Shown here in pieces: positions 7,809-15,726 of a DNA stretch of 64,000 nt. The stretch lies in contig NZ_LT607750.1 of the NCBI RefSeq assembly GCF_900090235.1, forward strand, positions 4,579,001 through 4,643,000, written 5' to 3'. The stretch's first letter is position 1. Each line of letters begins with the position of its first letter. The notes below the pieces were generated by a model. The model had not been told where the DNA came from, did no database searches, and was given only the letters and a program-made list of their open reading frames with translations. The position numbers and the translations under genes were made by a program. The stretch is from Micromonospora echinaurantiaca (lineage in GTDB: Bacteria; Actinomycetota; Actinomycetes; Mycobacteriales; Micromonosporaceae).

Positions 7809-9392
7809 GTGACCCGCACTTCCGACCGGATCCGCCGGTTCCGGCTCACCCTGGCCGGGCTGGCCGGCGCCGCGTTGATCGCCGCCGGCTGCACCCTCCC
7901 GGCGCTCGCGCCGCGCACGGACACCGACGACGGGGCCGCCGCGCCGGGCACCGCGCCGACCTGGCGGGCCTGCCCGGAGGTGGCCGAGGACCTGGTCGGG
8001 CGGAGCGCCCCGGGCATGCGCTACGAGTGCGCCCGGATCGCGGTGCCACGCAACTGGGGCGCCGGCACCGGGGCCACCACCGGGCCGGGCGTCGGCGAGA
8101 CCTTCGAGATCGCGCTGCTGCGGGTCCGCTCCACGAAGCAGCGCGACCGGATCGGTTCGCTGGTGGTCAACCCCGGGGGCCCGGGCGGCTCCGGTGTGGA
8201 CACCGCCGTCTACCTCTCCTTCGGCCCGGCGTTCGGCGGCCTGCCGGCCTCGGTGACCGACCGCTTCGACATCGTCGGCTTCGACCCGCGCGGGGTGTCC
8301 CGGTCCAGCCCGGTGAAGTGCATCTCCGACGCCGACCTGGACGCCAGCTTCGGCTACGACCCCGATCCGGAGAGCCAGTCGGCGTTCGACGGGTTCGTGA
8401 CGCTCAGCCAGCGGATCGGGCGCGGCTGCGGCGAGCGCTACGGCGACCAGCTGCCGCTCTACGGCACCGAGCAGGCCGCCCGGGACATGGACGCGGTGCG
8501 CGCTGCCGTCGGCGACGACAAGCTGACCTACCTCGGCTACTCCTACGGCACCCTGCTCGGCGCCACCTACGCCCAGCTCTACCCGCAGCGGGTACGCGCC
8601 CTGGTGCTGGACGGCGCGGTCGACCCGAAGCTGGGCCTGATCGCCGGCTCGGAGAGCCAGGCCAAGGGCTTCGAGCGGGCGTTCGACAACTTCACCCGGT
8701 GGTGCGCCGCCAACACCGGGCGCTGCCCGATCGCACCGGACGCCCGGGCCGCGGTCACCTCGGCGATCGACAAGGCGCGGGTCTCCCCGGTGCGGGGCGC
8801 CGACGGGCGGGACGCGACCCCGGGCTGGGTCTTCTACGCGGTGATCTCCTCGCTCTACACCGAGTCCGGGTGGCAGGAGCTGGCCCGGGCGATCGACCGG
8901 CTGGAGGGCGGCGACCCGGAGCAGGTGTTCCGCCTCGCCGACGCGTACGCCGGCCGGGAGGAGGACGGGCGCTACTCGAACCTGTTCGACGCCAACCTGG
9001 CGGTGAACTGCGCCGACGAGGAGGAGAAGCCGAGTCGGGAGCGGATTCGCCAGTTGCAGTCGCAGTGGCGGGCGAAGTACCCGCTGTTCGGCCCGGCGCT
9101 CGCCGTCGGCATGCTCTCCTGCACCGAGTGGCCCGGTGGCCGCGACCCGTACCCGACGGGTCGGGCCGACGGGGCGCCGCCGATCGTGGTGGTCGGCACC
9201 ACCGGCGACCCGGCGACCCCGTACGAGCAGACCGGGGCGCTCGCCACGATGCTCGGGGTGGGCCGGGTGCTGACCTGGGAGGGCGAGGGGCACACCGCGT
9301 ACCCGCAGACCGCCTGCATCACCGCTGCCGTGGACGCCTACCTGATCGACCTGACCGTCCCCAGGGCGGGGCTGCGCTGCCCGGCCCGCTGA
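7809..9392 (+). CDS. secreted TAP-like alpha/beta hydrolase lipoprotein
   Basis: A 527-residue exported hydrolase. The signal peptide has lipobox LIAAGC with Cys28. VVNPGGPGGSG supplies the oxyanion region, and the nucleophile elbow GYSYGTLLG places Ser near residue 245. A C-terminal TAP-like domain carries the Asp in GTTGDPATP (about 467) and the His in EGEGHTAYP (about 495). These features match the tripeptidyl aminopeptidase/SlpD family, which removes N-terminal peptides outside the cell; the exact substrate is unknown. GTG 7809 follows GGAGG at about 7797. Its last 74 bp overlap the 3' end of the opposite-strand channel gene. Confidence 0.88.
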   Translation: MTRTSDRIRRFRLTLAGLAGAALIAAGCTLPALAPRTDTDDGAAAPGTAPTWRACPEVAEDLVGRSAPGMRYECARIAVPRNWGAGTGATTGPGVGETFEIALLRVRSTKQRDRIGSLVVNPGGPGGSGVDTAVYLSFGPAFGGLPASVTDRFDIVGFDPRGVSRSSPVKCISDADLDASFGYDPDPESQSAFDGFVTLSQRIGRGCGERYGDQLPLYGTEQAARDMDAVRAAVGDDKLTYLGYSYGTLLGATYAQLYPQRVRALVLDGAVDPKLGLIAGSESQAKGFERAFDNFTRWCAANTGRCPIAPDARAAVTSAIDKARVSPVRGADGRDATPGWVFYAVISSLYTESGWQELARAIDRLEGGDPEQVFRLADAYAGREEDGRYSNLFDANLAVNCADEEEKPSRERIRQLQSQWRAKYPLFGPALAVGMLSCTEWPGGRDPYPTGRADGAPPIVVVGTTGDPATPYEQTGALATMLGVGRVLTWEGEGHTAYPQTACITAAVDAYLIDLTVPRAGLRCPAR

Positions 9393-9831
9393 CCGGGCGC
9401 TCCGCCGGCAGGTCCGGCAGCTCGATGCCGTGCCGGGCGGCGATCTCCTCCAGCAACGCCCGCATCCGGCGTACGTCGGCTTTGAGCTGCTCCTGCTCCT
9501 CGTGCTCGAAGGCGTCGTCGTCGACGATCAGCCGGCTGGCGAAGTGCGCGGTGATCAGCGGGATGACCAGCAGCACCATTGTGGAGATGAGCAGTGCGGC
9601 CAGCGTGCGGCCGGCCCAGCTGGTGGGTGAGATGTCGCCGTAGCCGACGGTGGAGGCGGTCACCACCGCCCACCAGACGGCGTCGGCGGGGTTGCGGTTC
9701 TCCACCTCGCCGTAGATGACGCCGGCCACCACGATCATCAGCAGGTACGAGGTGATCAGCGTCCGGGGCGAGTTGGCGAACCAGACCAGCCCCCGGTAGA
9801 TCCACCGGAACGGCAGCAGCAGGGCGTCCAT
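9319..9831 (-). CDS. two-transmembrane potassium channel
   Basis: A 170-residue membrane protein: TM1 (about 24-43), a pore helix, the potassium selectivity filter TVGYGD in ASTVGYGDIS, and TM2 (about 77-98). A charged helical C-terminus (EHEEQEQLKADVRRMRALLEE) probably forms a tetrameric coiled coil. There is no RCK domain, so gating by a separate TrkA-type protein or none is possible; two TrkA proteins are encoded at 60.9-62.3 kb. The C-terminal tail is Pro/Gly/Arg-rich and overlaps the hydrolase gene antisense for 74 bp. It is transcribed divergently from the GNAT gene. Confidence 0.9.
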   Translation of the reverse strand: MDALLLPFRWIYRGLVWFANSPRTLITSYLLMIVVAGVIYGEVENRNPADAVWWAVVTASTVGYGDISPTSWAGRTLAALLISTMVLLVIPLITAHFASRLIVDDDAFEHEEQEQLKADVRRMRALLEEIAARHGIELPDLPAERPVSGPGSAAPPWGRSGRSGRRPRQR

Positions 9832-9892
9832 GTCGCATCATGCTGCCCGGTACCGGCAACCGGTGCCCACACATCGGCCGGGATCGCTGTGC

Positions 9893-9898
9893 CAGGCT
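9893..9898 (+). promoter_or_regulatory. putative -10 box of the GNAT gene
   Basis: CAGGCT is 7 nt from the ATG at 9906, with no ribosome binding site between them, so a leaderless transcript is likely. Confidence 0.3.
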
Positions 9899-9905
9899 CA
9901 CCGGC

Positions 9906-10358
9906 ATGAGCGACGTGATCTTCCGTGAGGCGGTCCGGGCCGATCTGCCCGCGATCGTCGCCCTGCTCGCCGACGACGTGCTCGGCAAGGCGCGCGACCA
10001 CGCCGAGGTGGACGCGGCGTACGAGAAGGCGTTCGCCGACATCACCGCCGACCCGCGCAACCAGCTGATCGTCGCCGACGCCGGCGGCGAGCTGCTCGGC
10101 TGCATGCAGCTGACCTACATCCCCGGGCTCGGCCGGCACGGCGCCGAGCGGCAGCTGATCGAGTCGGTGCGGGTCCGCTCGGACCGGCGCGGCCAGGGGC
10201 TCGGCCGGACGATGATGACCTGGGCGATCGACCAGGCGAGGCGGCGGGGCTGCGCGCTGGTGCAGCTCACCACGGACAAGACCCGGCGCGACGCGCACCG
10301 CTTCTACCTGAACCTCGGCTTCGTCGCCAGCCACGAGGGGATGAAGCTCCCGCTCTGA
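9906..10358 (+). CDS. GNAT family N-acetyltransferase
   Basis: A 150-residue single-domain acetyltransferase. It starts MSDVIFREAVRADLPAI, typical of GNAT strand 1 and helix 1. The acetyl-CoA pyrophosphate loop is VRSDRRGQGLGRTMM, and it ends with the common ...RFYLNLGFVASHEGMKL pattern. It transfers an acetyl group to an unidentified amine. The ATG at 9906 is preferred over an upstream ATG because the extra residues are not family-like and a -10-like box lies 7 nt before it. The gene is monocistronic and divergent from the potassium channel gene. Confidence 0.9.
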   Translation: MSDVIFREAVRADLPAIVALLADDVLGKARDHAEVDAAYEKAFADITADPRNQLIVADAGGELLGCMQLTYIPGLGRHGAERQLIESVRVRSDRRGQGLGRTMMTWAIDQARRRGCALVQLTTDKTRRDAHRFYLNLGFVASHEGMKLPL

Positions 10359-10497
10359 CGGCTCCCCGCGACGTCCGCGCGGCCGGCTCGACCCGCCGGC
10401 GCTCCCCCGCGTCGGGGAGCCGGATCCCCCGGCGGCGGGGTGGCGGGCCCGTCCCGGCCGGCCAGGCTGGAACGGTCGCCGAGGAACGGAGTCCGTC

Positions 10498-11031
10498 ATG
10501 ACCAGCGCAACCGCCGTCGCCCCCGCCCCGTCCCGCCATGCCAGGGACGGACGGCCGGCGCCCCGGTGGGCGGTGCGGACCGCCCACCTGATCCCGCTGC
10601 TCACCCTCCCGTCCGGGTTGTGGCGCATCGCGCTGGTGGCCGGCGTACCGCTGGGCACGGTGGGCGTGGACGGGCCGATCGAGGGCTGGCTGGCCGTCTA
10701 CATCGTGTCGCTGAGCGTGGTCTCCGAGGCGCTCGCACTGCTCGCGATCGGGCTGGTCCGACCGTGGGGCGAGACCTTCCCGCGCTGGCTGCCGCTGGTC
10801 GGCGGCCGGCGGGTGCCGCCGGCGTTCGCCGTCACCGCGGCCACCGCGGGCGCCGTCGCGCTCATCCTGATCTGGGGGTACGCCGCGGTGAACCTGGTGC
10901 TCGGCGACCTGACGGGCTTCACCCCGGGCGGGTTCGCGCTGTTGGTGGTCTGCTACGCACCGCTGCTGCTCTGGGGGCCGCTGCTGCTCGCCCTCACCGC
11001 GGCCTACCACCAGCGCCGCTGCCGCGACTGA
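10498..11031 (+). CDS. four-helix integral membrane protein, unknown function
   Basis: A 177-residue protein with a short Arg-containing cytoplasmic N-terminus and about four hydrophobic helices: near 35-55 (LIPLLTLPSGLWRIALVAG), 65-85, 105-125 (TAATAGAVALILIWGYAAV) and 140-165. The loop PRWLPLVGGRRVPP between helices 2 and 3 is charged. I do not recognise a family with known function. GGAG lies 7 nt ahead of the ATG at 10498. It converges on the ABC exporter operon, with a hairpin between them. Confidence 0.75.
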   Translation: MTSATAVAPAPSRHARDGRPAPRWAVRTAHLIPLLTLPSGLWRIALVAGVPLGTVGVDGPIEGWLAVYIVSLSVVSEALALLAIGLVRPWGETFPRWLPLVGGRRVPPAFAVTAATAGAVALILIWGYAAVNLVLGDLTGFTPGGFALLVVCYAPLLLWGPLLLALTAAYHQRRCRD

Positions 11032-11136
11032 GGCCGGACGGACCGGGCTGCGCCGGGCCTGACGGTCGGACCCGGCGGCGCGACCGGAACCGATCCGGGG
11101 CAGTGGTCGCGGTCGAAGCAGGACGGACCGGGCCGG

Positions 11137-11175
11137 ACGGCGGGTTCGCACCGTGAGCCGGTGCGAACCCGCCGT
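11137..11175. terminator. bidirectional hairpin between convergent genes
   Basis: A perfect 17-bp stem (11137-11153 with 11159-11175) with a 5-nt loop sits between the membrane-protein gene and the end of the ABC exporter operon, only 3 bp past the latter's stop codon. It can serve both strands. Confidence 0.75.
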
Positions 11176-11178
11176 GGC

Positions 11179-11910
11179 TCAGTCGTCGACCAGGTGGCCG
11201 TCGCGCAGGGTGAGGACGCGGTCGGCCAGGTCGATCAGGGCGGAGTCGTGCGTGGCGACCAGGGCGGTCATCCCCCGGGCGTGCACCACCGCGCGCAGCA
11301 GGTCCATGATGGACCGGCCGGTCTCCGAGTCGAGCTGGCCGGTGGGTTCGTCGGCGATGAGCAGGTCCGGCTCGTTGGCCAGGGCCCGGGCCACCGCCAC
11401 CCGCTGCTGCTGGCCACCGGAGAGCTCGTACGGCCGCTGCGCCGCGTGCCCGCCGAGACCGACCATCTCCAGCAGCACGGCCACCCGCTCCTCCCGCTCC
11501 GCCGCCGGCACCCGGGCCAGCCGTAGCGGCACCCCGACGTTCTCCGCGGCGGAGAGGATCGGCACCAGCCCGAAGGTCTGGAAGACGAACCCGATGGTGC
11601 CTCGGCGCAGCTCCAGCAGCTCCCGCTCGCCGGCGCTGGTCACCTCGTGCCCGGCCACCACCACCCGGCCGGCGTTCGGCCGGTCCAGCCCGCCGACCAG
11701 GTTCAGCAGTGTGGTCTTGCCGGCGCCGGAGCGGCCCCGGACGGCGACCAGCTCGCCGCGCCCGGCGCTGAACGAGACGTCCCGGACCGCGTGCACGGCG
11801 TGCTCGCCGCGCCCGAAGGTCCGGCTGAGCCCCTCCACCCGGACCACCTCGTCGGTGGTCACCGCGCGCCCGCCGACCGCCAGACCCCGCACCACGACAT
11901 CCTCGCTCAT
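11179..11910 (-). CDS. ABC exporter ATPase, MacB/LolD type
   Basis: A 243-residue nucleotide-binding protein, last gene of the exporter operon. Walker A is GRSGAGKTT (59-67), the signature LSGGQQQR, Walker B LLIADEPTGQLD, and the switch His lies in ATHDSAL. DEPTGQLDSETG is characteristic of the MacB/LolD/FtsE group that drives FtsX-like permeases. It presumably pairs with one of the two large permeases encoded upstream. A 24-residue mini-ORF lies between it and the upstream ATPase gene, joined by ATGA overlaps on both sides. This gives the operon two different ATPases: this one is short, while the other has an extra C-terminal domain. Confidence 0.92.
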   Translation of the reverse strand: MSEDVVVRGLAVGGRAVTTDEVVRVEGLSRTFGRGEHAVHAVRDVSFSAGRGELVAVRGRSGAGKTTLLNLVGGLDRPNAGRVVVAGHEVTSAGERELLELRRGTIGFVFQTFGLVPILSAAENVGVPLRLARVPAAEREERVAVLLEMVGLGGHAAQRPYELSGGQQQRVAVARALANEPDLLIADEPTGQLDSETGRSIMDLLRAVVHARGMTALVATHDSALIDLADRVLTLRDGHLVDD

Positions 11911-11981
11911 GCCAGCACTCCGCTCCGCCCCGTACCGTCCTGAGGCACCACCGCGCTCAGCCTGATGGTTCGCCCGCTCAT
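11907..11981 (-). CDS. ATGA-linked mini-ORF (dispersed repeat copy, 24 aa)
   Basis: A 24-residue reading frame, MSGRTIRLSAVVPQDG..., whose ATG overlaps the stop of the upstream ATPase gene (ATGA) and whose TGA overlaps the ATG of the next ATPase (ATGA). It is a diverged copy of the 27-residue mini-ORF repeated at 39916-40162 and 43525-43608. Relative to those it lacks 9 nt, an in-frame loss of three codons near the start, so coupling is intact. GGAG stands before the downstream ATG. It could be a translated spacer or coupling cassette; nothing suggests an enzymatic product. Confidence 0.6.
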   Translation of the reverse strand: MSGRTIRLSAVVPQDGTGRSGVLA

Positions 11982-12973
11982 GCCCCCGCCTCCCGCTCGT
12001 CCCGGGCCCGGTCGCCCGGGCGCACCTCCACGTGGTCCGGCTCCAGGTTGAGCCGGACCCGGTCGCGCAGCGACAGCGCCTCGACGAAGGGCGCCGGCAG
12101 CTGCATCCGGCCGGACCGGTCGAGCACCGCGTACTCCTCGGCGACCAGCTCGGTGTTGCCGTCGGCGCCGACCCGCGCGGTCCGGCGTACCTCCGAGGCG
12201 GTCCGGCCGTCGCGGATCGCGACGGTCCGGCGGACCTGCTCGGCCACGGCGTGGTCGTGGGTGACCACGACGATGGTCACGCCCAGCTCGGCGTTGATGG
12301 TCCGCAGCGCGGCGAACACCTCGGCGCCGGTCGCCTCGTCCAGCTCACCGGTCGGCTCGTCGGCGAAGAGCACCTCGGGGTCGTTGGCCACCGCCACCGC
12401 CACCGCGCAGCGCTGCTGCTCGCCACCGCTGAGCTGGCCGGGCCGGCGGTCGGCGCAGTACCCGACGCCCACCATGTCGAGCAGTTCGCGGGCCCGCTGC
12501 CGGCGGGACCGCCGGCCACCACGCCCCGCCAGCTGCATGGGCAGCTCGACGTTCTCCAGCGCGGTCAGGTACGGCAGCAGGTTACGGCCGGTCTGCTGCC
12601 AGACGAACCCGACCATCTGCCGCCGGTAGCTCAGCCGTCGACGGGCGGAGAGGTCGAGCAGGTCGTAGTCCCCCACCCGGGCGATGCCGGCGGTCGGGGT
12701 GTCCAGCCCGGAGAGGATGTTGAGCAGGGTGGACTTGCCGGAGCCGGACGCGCCCACGATCGCCACCAGCTCACCCCGGTCGATCACCAGGTCCAGGCCC
12801 TGCAGGGCGACCACCTCGACGCCCTCGGTCTTGAAGATGCGCACCAGGCCGTCGCAGACGATGTGCCCGCGCAGCCGGTGCCGGCCGCCGGCCCGCTCGG
12901 CCGCACGCTCGGCGGCCCGTGCCTGGAGGGCGGCCAGGTCCGGCACCATCGGAGTCTGGGCGGTAGCGGTCAT
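11978..12973 (-). CDS. ABC exporter ATPase with C-terminal AbrB-like domain
   Basis: A 331-residue ATPase. Walker A is GASGSGKST (74-82), the signature LSGGEQQR (181-188), Walker B VLFADEPTGELD, then VVVTHDHA. After the usual ABC domain comes a segment, about residues 281-319, reading YAVLDRSGRMQLP...LRDRVRL, which has the look of a SpoVT/AbrB swapped-hairpin domain. That could dimerise the ATPase or regulate it. ATG 12973 follows GAGAGGAGAG and lies just after the permease stop codon. An in-frame upstream ATG would overlap the permease. Its stop overlaps the mini-ORF by 4 bp. It likely powers the FtsX-type permeases of the operon. Confidence 0.9.
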   Translation of the reverse strand: MTATAQTPMVPDLAALQARAAERAAERAGGRHRLRGHIVCDGLVRIFKTEGVEVVALQGLDLVIDRGELVAIVGASGSGKSTLLNILSGLDTPTAGIARVGDYDLLDLSARRRLSYRRQMVGFVWQQTGRNLLPYLTALENVELPMQLAGRGGRRSRRQRARELLDMVGVGYCADRRPGQLSGGEQQRCAVAVAVANDPEVLFADEPTGELDEATGAEVFAALRTINAELGVTIVVVTHDHAVAEQVRRTVAIRDGRTASEVRRTARVGADGNTELVAEEYAVLDRSGRMQLPAPFVEALSLRDRVRLNLEPDHVEVRPGDRARDEREAGA

Positions 12974-12974
12974 C

Positions 12975-15683
12975 TCAACTCTCCTCTCCGAGCCGGAGCA
13001 CCTCACCGAGGCGCAGCCGGCGGTTGTTCAGGGTCTCGACGGCGACCGCGAAACCGAGCGCGACGGCCCCGAGCACGACGACCCCGGCGACCAGACCGGG
13101 CTCGAACGCCACCGTGACCGGCGCGCCGCTGGTGAAGCTGGCCAGGTTGAGCCGCGGGGTGAGCAGCAGCGGCAGCAGCGCCCCGACCAGCGCGCCGGTG
13201 AGCACCGACACGCCCACCAGCGGGGCCAGTTCGACCACCAGCAGGCCCCGCCACTGCCGGCGGGACAGCCCGAGGGTGCGCAGCCGGGACAGCACCTGCC
13301 CACGGGCCCGGGCGCCGGCCAGCACGCTGAACGCGACGGCGAGCAGACCGAGCACCGTGCCGCCGGCCGCGCCGGCCACGAACCCGAAGACCAGCACCCC
13401 GTTGGCCCCGCCCTCGCCCACCTGGCGACGGACGTCCGCCCAGGTGAGCACCTCGACGCCGCGCGGCCGTTCACCGCCGGTGACCGCACCGCCGGTCTGG
13501 TAGCGGGTCTGGCCCTCGTCGCCGACCCGGCGCAGCGCCTCGGCGTCGAGGCCGTCACCGGCGACCAGGAAGCCGGTCGGCACCGGGTCGTAGTCGCGGC
13601 GCGGCAGCGACTGCAACGGCAGGATGACGAACCGGTCGTTGGCGGGCCGGAGCAGTGGGAAACGCTCCGCCCGTTCGGCCACCCGGAACTCGTACCGCTG
13701 GCCCTGCACGCTGACGAAGGCGGAGTCGGCCAGCCCGGCCTCGGCCAGGTCCTCGGCGACCAGCGGGGAGACCACGGCGGGCAGCGCGCCCGCCTGGCCG
13801 ACCGGGGCGAGCAGCGCCGCGGGCACCGCGACGTCGACACCGGCCGACCGGGTGAGCCGGTCCAGCGCCGGTCCGTCCACCAGCAGCACGGTCACCGTGC
13901 CCATCAGGGCCTCGGCGCCGAGCGCGTCCGCCGCCGGCCGCTGCGCCGGTTCGTCGAGCACCGCGGCGGCGACCCGCACGCCGGGCAGCCGTTCCAGCTC
14001 GGCGCCGGTGTCCGGGGCGAGCCGATCGCCGCGGATCAGCGCGTCGCCGGGCACCGTCCGGTCGGCGACCCGGTCGCGGCTGGCCTCGATGCCGGTGGCG
14101 ACCACCGCGCAGAACGCCGCTGTCGCGATGGCCAGCACCACGACGACCAGCGGGGCGGCCACCACCGATCGGCCGGCCCGCGCGGTGCCCAGGAACGCGA
14201 CGCTGCCCCGGGTCCGCGCGGCGAGCCGGCTGACCAGCCGTAGCGGCCACGGGTACACGCGCAGCGCCAGCACCGCCGCGGCGACCGCGAGCAGCACCGG
14301 GACCGACACCAGCAACGGGTCGACCTCGCCGGGGGTCAACCCCCGGCGGACCAGCAGGACGGTGGCCAGCGCGGCCAGCAGCAGCACGAACACCTCGACG
14401 GTGAGCCGGCGGGAAGACGGGCGCACCCGGATCAGGTCGCGTCGACCCGGACCGCCGACCGGGGCGACCAGCGTGGCCAGCGGCAGCACGACGGTGAGCA
14501 GCGCGGCCGCCGCGACGGCGAGCGGCCAGGTGCCGCCGGGCGGCCCCGGGACGAGCGTGCCGAGCAGCCAGCCCGCCGCCGCGGCGACCGGAATGACCAG
14601 CAGCGACTCGGCCAGGCTGCGCCGGGCACCGGCGGTCGCCGAACCGCCCCGCGCGCGCAGCAGGGTGAACTCCTCCCGCCGTCGCCGCGTGCTCAGCGCG
14701 GCAGCCAGCGCCACCAGCCCGGCCAGGGTGGCCAGTACGCCGGCCGCGATCACCGCGAGCAACGTCCGGGCGGCGGTCAGCGCGGCGGCGAACTCCCGCA
14801 GCGGGATGTCGAGCCCCTGCACGAGGGTCCGCCTCGGCGGCGTCTCCCGCTTCATCTGCTCGATGCTGTCGATCATCTGGCCCAGCTTCCGGGCGTCGAT
14901 GCCGTCCGCGCCCATCCGGTAGCGCCAGCTGAACCGCAGCGGCACCCCGACCAGCGCCTGGTCGTCCAGCCCGGCGGGGCTGACCAGTCCGACACCGATG
15001 AACGGCATGCCGTCGCCGGGCGGCTCCACCACCTCCAGCGCGGACGGCAGGTTGTCCCAGATCCCGTCGGACCGGTCGATCGGCTCGAACAGCCCGACCA
15101 CGGTCACCGGCAGCCGCGCCGACGTGTCGTCCGGCGTCCCGGTGGCCATCTGCAGCCGGCTACCGACGCTCAGGTTGAGCCGCCGGGCGACGTCGGTGTT
15201 CAACGCCACCTGCACCGGCTGGTCGGGCGCCCCACGGTCCTCGGGCCAGTGGCCCTCGACCAGCGTGGCGGCCTCCTGCACGCCGGGCATGGTGCGCAGG
15301 GCCAGGTCGACGAGGAGGTTCTTCGCCGCCAGGTGTGGACCGGTCACCCGGTGCTGCTCGGACTCAGCGGCGTACCAGCGCTGCGCCACCGCGTCCCGCA
15401 CGGCCGGCGGCATGCCGGCCTGCAGCGTGTCCAACTCACGCTGGTACGCCTCGACCAGCTTGGTCGCCCCGGGAGCGGCGGTGAGCGGCTGGGTGCTGTA
15501 GGTCAGGTCCCGCCTCGCCGCCGGCTGGCCGGCCAGGTGTTCCCGCAGCCCCTGCTCGGCGAGCCGGTTCACCACCCGGGGCACCCCGCTGATCAGCAGC
15601 GAGACGACCAGGGTCAACATCGCCAGCAGCAGGAACTGCCCGCCGTGGGCCCGGACCCGGCGGATGGCCGCGCCGATGCTCAT
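12975..15683 (-). CDS. FtsX/MacB-family ABC transporter permease (second)
   Basis: A 902-residue membrane protein with an N-terminal helix (FLLLAMLTLVVSLLISG), a large external domain and then the FtsX-type bundles of helices. Helical blocks are visible at LLAVIAAGVLATLAGLVALAAAL, at several Leu/Val/Ala-rich helices in the middle, and at the C-terminus (LVAGVVVLGAVALGFAVAVE). This size, with duplicated permease units, is typical of actinobacterial putative lipid, antibiotic or lipoprotein exporters; the substrate is unknown. ATG 15683 follows GGGGAG. The gene lies 43 bp downstream of the first permease and directly precedes the AbrB-tailed ATPase. Confidence 0.85.
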   Translation of the reverse strand: MSIGAAIRRVRAHGGQFLLLAMLTLVVSLLISGVPRVVNRLAEQGLREHLAGQPAARRDLTYSTQPLTAAPGATKLVEAYQRELDTLQAGMPPAVRDAVAQRWYAAESEQHRVTGPHLAAKNLLVDLALRTMPGVQEAATLVEGHWPEDRGAPDQPVQVALNTDVARRLNLSVGSRLQMATGTPDDTSARLPVTVVGLFEPIDRSDGIWDNLPSALEVVEPPGDGMPFIGVGLVSPAGLDDQALVGVPLRFSWRYRMGADGIDARKLGQMIDSIEQMKRETPPRRTLVQGLDIPLREFAAALTAARTLLAVIAAGVLATLAGLVALAAALSTRRRREEFTLLRARGGSATAGARRSLAESLLVIPVAAAAGWLLGTLVPGPPGGTWPLAVAAAALLTVVLPLATLVAPVGGPGRRDLIRVRPSSRRLTVEVFVLLLAALATVLLVRRGLTPGEVDPLLVSVPVLLAVAAAVLALRVYPWPLRLVSRLAARTRGSVAFLGTARAGRSVVAAPLVVVVLAIATAAFCAVVATGIEASRDRVADRTVPGDALIRGDRLAPDTGAELERLPGVRVAAAVLDEPAQRPAADALGAEALMGTVTVLLVDGPALDRLTRSAGVDVAVPAALLAPVGQAGALPAVVSPLVAEDLAEAGLADSAFVSVQGQRYEFRVAERAERFPLLRPANDRFVILPLQSLPRRDYDPVPTGFLVAGDGLDAEALRRVGDEGQTRYQTGGAVTGGERPRGVEVLTWADVRRQVGEGGANGVLVFGFVAGAAGGTVLGLLAVAFSVLAGARARGQVLSRLRTLGLSRRQWRGLLVVELAPLVGVSVLTGALVGALLPLLLTPRLNLASFTSGAPVTVAFEPGLVAGVVVLGAVALGFAVAVETLNNRRLRLGEVLRLGEES

Positions 15684-15726
15684 CGCGCCGTCTCCCCACA
15701 CTCGCTGGTCAGTCCGTTCCGCCCGG

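Noticed and set aside
6627..9293. An 888-codon open frame on the minus strand opposite ligC and the hydrolase gene
   Set aside because: It is a by-product of G+C-rich third positions: its translation is Pro/Arg/His/Gly-rich without family motifs, while the plus-strand frames encode complete LigC and hydrolase domains.
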